64,000 nt of DNA, taken from assembly GCA_965227335.1 (NCBI GenBank), contig CBDDFV010000010.1, positions 248,001 through 312,000 on the forward strand, in the 5' to 3' direction. Source of the stretch: CBDDFV01 sp965227335. Its GTDB lineage: Bacteria > Planctomycetota > Phycisphaerae > Phycisphaerales > SM1A02. Positions 62,030-64,000 of this stretch are shown here, piece after piece; position 1 is the stretch's first letter; every line of letters starts with the position of its first letter. Both the position numbers and the translations under genes were made by a program. The notes beneath the pieces were generated by a model. The model saw only the letters and a program-made list of their open reading frames with translations. It searched no databases and was not told where the DNA came from.

Positions 62030-62712
62030 TGCCTGATCCCGCCGCCGAATCACCGTCGCCCGCCGCCGCGCCTGATCCGGCGTCGCTGGCGAATCTGCAC
62101 GTCTTCGAGCATCCGCTCATTCAGCAGAAGCTCACGCAGGTCCGCGCGGTCGACACGGATTTTGCGCACTTTCGTCGGCTGCTCAGCGAGATCGCGGCGT
62201 TGATGACCTACGAGGTGTCGCGCGACTTCGCCACCCAGCCGCGCACCATCACCACGCCGCTGGAGACAATGGACGGCGTCGCGCTCGGTCATCCCGTAAC
62301 GCTGATCCCGATCCTGCGGGCGGGCATCGGCATGACGGACGGCATCCTCGATCTCATTCCCGACGCGCGGGTGGGACACATCGGCGTCTACCGCGATGAG
62401 AAGACGCTGCAGCCGGTGCACTACTACGAGAACTTCCCCGATGATGTCGCCGCCGGCCCGGCCCTGATCATTGATCCGATGCTGGCCACGGGCGGCTCCG
62501 TCTGCCATGTCGCGTCCCACCTGAAGGCGCAGGGCTGCACGGACATTCGGTTGATCTGTCTGATCTGCGCGCCGGAGGGCGTGCGGCGGCTGAACGCGGA
62601 GCATCCCGATGTGGGGATCTACGCCGCGGCGCTCGACCGCGAACTCGACGACAACGGCTTCATTCGGCCCGGTCTCGGCGACGCGGGCGATCGGCTCTTC
62701 GGCACGACCTGA
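62029..62712 (+). CDS. upp: Uracil phosphoribosyltransferase
   Basis: 227 residues. It converts uracil and PRPP to UMP. The N-terminal ~22 residues are a Pro/Ala extension. Signatures are LHVFEHPLIQQKLTQVR, TPLETMDGVALG, LIPILRAGIGMTDGIL, VYRDEKTLQPVHYYENF and the PRPP loop PALIIDPMLATGGSV, with the C-terminal GDAGDRLFGT typical of Upp. The start overlaps the GH35-like stop (TGATG), so translation is probably coupled, an odd pairing of pyrimidine salvage with a glycosidase-like gene. Confidence 0.96.
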   Translation: MPDPAAESPSPAAAPDPASLANLHVFEHPLIQQKLTQVRAVDTDFAHFRRLLSEIAALMTYEVSRDFATQPRTITTPLETMDGVALGHPVTLIPILRAGIGMTDGILDLIPDARVGHIGVYRDEKTLQPVHYYENFPDDVAAGPALIIDPMLATGGSVCHVASHLKAQGCTDIRLICLICAPEGVRRLNAEHPDVGIYAAALDRELDDNGFIRPGLGDAGDRLFGTT

Positions 62713-62731
62713 ACCCGGGCGACGCGGCGTC

Positions 62732-63457
62732 TCAGCCGGCGTCCGACTCGGATTCCGCGGCGCGGCTCATGAGTTCGCGAATGCGGCTCCGCCGGTAGGT
62801 CTCGTTCGACAGAATCGCGGGAGGCTCGGTCTCCGGACCGGTAAACGGCGTGATGATCGCCGGCGCGCGTCGGTCGCGGACCACGTCGGTCGCGGCCCGC
62901 CGGGACGTCGTCCCGCGCCGCGGCGGCGAGGGCGACGCCCCGTCCTCCACAATCCGCGTGTCGATGCGAGGCGGCGCGATCGCGTTCGGCGACGGCTCGT
63001 AGGTGGGCAGCGGGTTCATCGCATATTCGCGCGGCGGATTGAGATAGAACACCGTCCCCGGCGGCACCAGCGGCGCCCCCCGACCGCTCGGCGACGCGTA
63101 CACCGACTGCGGAAACAACGCATACAGCCCGCCGTTCGCGCGCGCGTACCGATTCTCGACCCCCTGCAGCACCAGCACCTGCTCGAACCCGATGGGCGTC
63201 GCCGACTGCAACTGCACCTGTTCGAGACCCGCCGCCATCGGCGACACGTCCTCGACCCCCGCCGCGGCGGCCCGCTCGATCTTCACATTCTGCTGCTGCT
63301 CGTACGCCGTCGGCGCCCGACCCGGACGCTTCGGTTGCGCCCACGCCGGCGTCGCGGCGGCGATCAGGAGGCCCACCGTCATCGCCCGCATCGCTGCGTG
63401 CACGGCACGTCGTCGAGCCCCCGTCAAGCCCCAGCCGTCGGCACGGTCATGGACCAT
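62732..63457 (-). CDS. Hypothetical exported protein
   Basis: The ATG at 63457 has GGGAGG seven bases upstream and gives 241 residues with a signal peptide (MRAMTVGLLIAAATPAWAQ). The mature part carries AYEQQQNVKIERAAAAG, GLEQVQLQSATPIGFEQVLV, YARANGGLYALFPQSVYASP and many Pro/Arg residues near the C terminus; no family is recognised. It is convergent with upp (19 bases) and 79 bases downstream of birA on the same strand. Confidence 0.7.
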   Translation of the reverse strand: MVHDRADGWGLTGARRRAVHAAMRAMTVGLLIAAATPAWAQPKRPGRAPTAYEQQQNVKIERAAAAGVEDVSPMAAGLEQVQLQSATPIGFEQVLVLQGVENRYARANGGLYALFPQSVYASPSGRGAPLVPPGTVFYLNPPREYAMNPLPTYEPSPNAIAPPRIDTRIVEDGASPSPPRRGTTSRRAATDVVRDRRAPAIITPFTGPETEPPAILSNETYRRSRIRELMSRAAESESDAG

Positions 63458-63536
63458 GGCCCGCCTCCCTGTGTGAGACCGCCGGCGGTCGTGGCCGGCC
63501 CGCGTCGGATCCCTTCGTCCGATGCGTGGATCAATC

Positions 63537-64000
63537 CTACCCGACGATCCGCGCGCCGGCGCCGGGAATCCAGACCGATTCAACGCTTCCGGGCTCGCGC
63601 CAGCGAAGACCGCGCCCGGGGTGAAATCCATCGATGAATCCCGTCCGTTCCGTCGCGCCGTCGTGGAGCGTGACGAGCCGGCCGGTCCACGCGTGACGCG
63701 CTTCGAAGACGCGGGCCAGCGCTTCGTCATCGAGTTCGATCATGCGATGCAGCGCGGGCAGCACGGCGGACATGACGTCGAGCCGGGTCGGGCAGACACG
63801 TTCCTCTTCGTCGCACACCATGCGGAGGCTGATGGCGGCGGCGGCGATCTGATCCGGAAACGACGACTGGCCGACGTTGACGCCGATCCCGACGAGGGCG
63901 ACGCCGTCCGCGGATTCGATCAGGATTCCGGCGAGTTTGCGATCGCCGACGAGCACATCGTTCGGCCACTTCACGCCGATCGGCGTCCGCACGAAGGTTG
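63537..64000 (-). CDS. birA: Biotin--[acetyl-CoA-carboxylase] ligase, C-terminal part; 5' end outside window
   Basis: The frame is open to the right window edge. The visible ~154 residues hold the biotin-binding and catalytic segment TFVRTPIGVKWPNDVLVGDR, KLAGILIESADGVALVGIGVN, and a C-terminal SH3-like BPL_C domain (GRLVTLHDGATERTGFIDGF). It attaches biotin to the carboxyl carrier protein. No DNA-binding domain can be judged because the N terminus is missing. Confidence 0.92.
   Translation of the reverse strand, partial: TFVRTPIGVKWPNDVLVGDRKLAGILIESADGVALVGIGVNVGQSSFPDQIAAAAISLRMVCDEEERVCPTRLDVMSAVLPALHRMIELDDEALARVFEARHAWTGRLVTLHDGATERTGFIDGFHPGRGLRWREPGSVESVWIPGAGARIVG

Overview
The window is 64 kb of GC-rich, gene-dense bacterial chromosome. 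It fits a member of the Planctomycetota, most likely class Phycisphaerae. This is an inference from three things: the recurrent C-terminal dockerin-like tail ending in LLAxWG(x)C on secreted proteins, a MoxR/DUF58/VWA membrane cluster with a glutamine-amidotransferase-like VWA protein, and a prepilin-type protein with a C-terminal DGHV signature. The housekeeping genes (serS, pyrD, nadB, nadK, ahcY, metF, ispF, rex, upp, birA) are ordinary chromosomal genes. I saw no prophage, plasmid, tRNA, rRNA or CRISPR locus.

Layout. 1-9 kb: the 3' part of an ABC permease fused to a six-bladed NHL propeller, then a four-gene operon (large VWA protein, MoxR ATPase, DUF58, BatA-like) that may assemble or inspect envelope complexes; a short tandem repeat between hairpins follows. 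9-21 kb: zinc-ribbon protein, pyrD, a TPR-YggX fusion, a sulfotransferase, a TlpA-like thioredoxin, a PQQ-type sugar dehydrogenase with a dockerin-like tail, serS, and an NfeD/flotillin pair. 21-36.5 kb: an SF2 helicase, several secreted proteins with dockerin-like tails (one a PETase-like hydrolase), nadK, a nadB operon, an RluA pseudouridine synthase with a decayed copy of its 3' end 1.7 kb away, and a FIST sensor. 36.8-40.5 kb: a PilB/GspE ATPase, then a complete REPtron (RAYT transposase bracketed by REP palindromes), and a histidine-rich lipoprotein. 40.5-50.5 kb: CgeB-type glycosyltransferase, ahcY with a palindromic upstream site and a strong terminator, a channel-like membrane protein, cyclophilin, asnB, an orphan dockerin tail, an FkbM methyltransferase, and a prepilin gene behind a Fur-box-like palindrome. 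50.5-64 kb: a LolA-like protein, the rex-ispF-HD operon, a YrrT-like methyltransferase with metF, an adaptor plus outer-membrane factor without a pump, a GH35-like protein that lacks the catalytic glutamates and is translationally coupled to upp, and the end of birA.

How the genes work together. ahcY, metF and the YrrT-like methyltransferase all belong to S-adenosylmethionine/homocysteine recycling, though they are not contiguous. PilB and the prepilin are parts of a type II secretion/type IV pilus system. Five complete genes and one fragment share the dockerin-like C-terminal tag, which suggests a common surface display or anchoring route. Two of the more novel observations are this tag set and the REPtron with its satellite palindromes.
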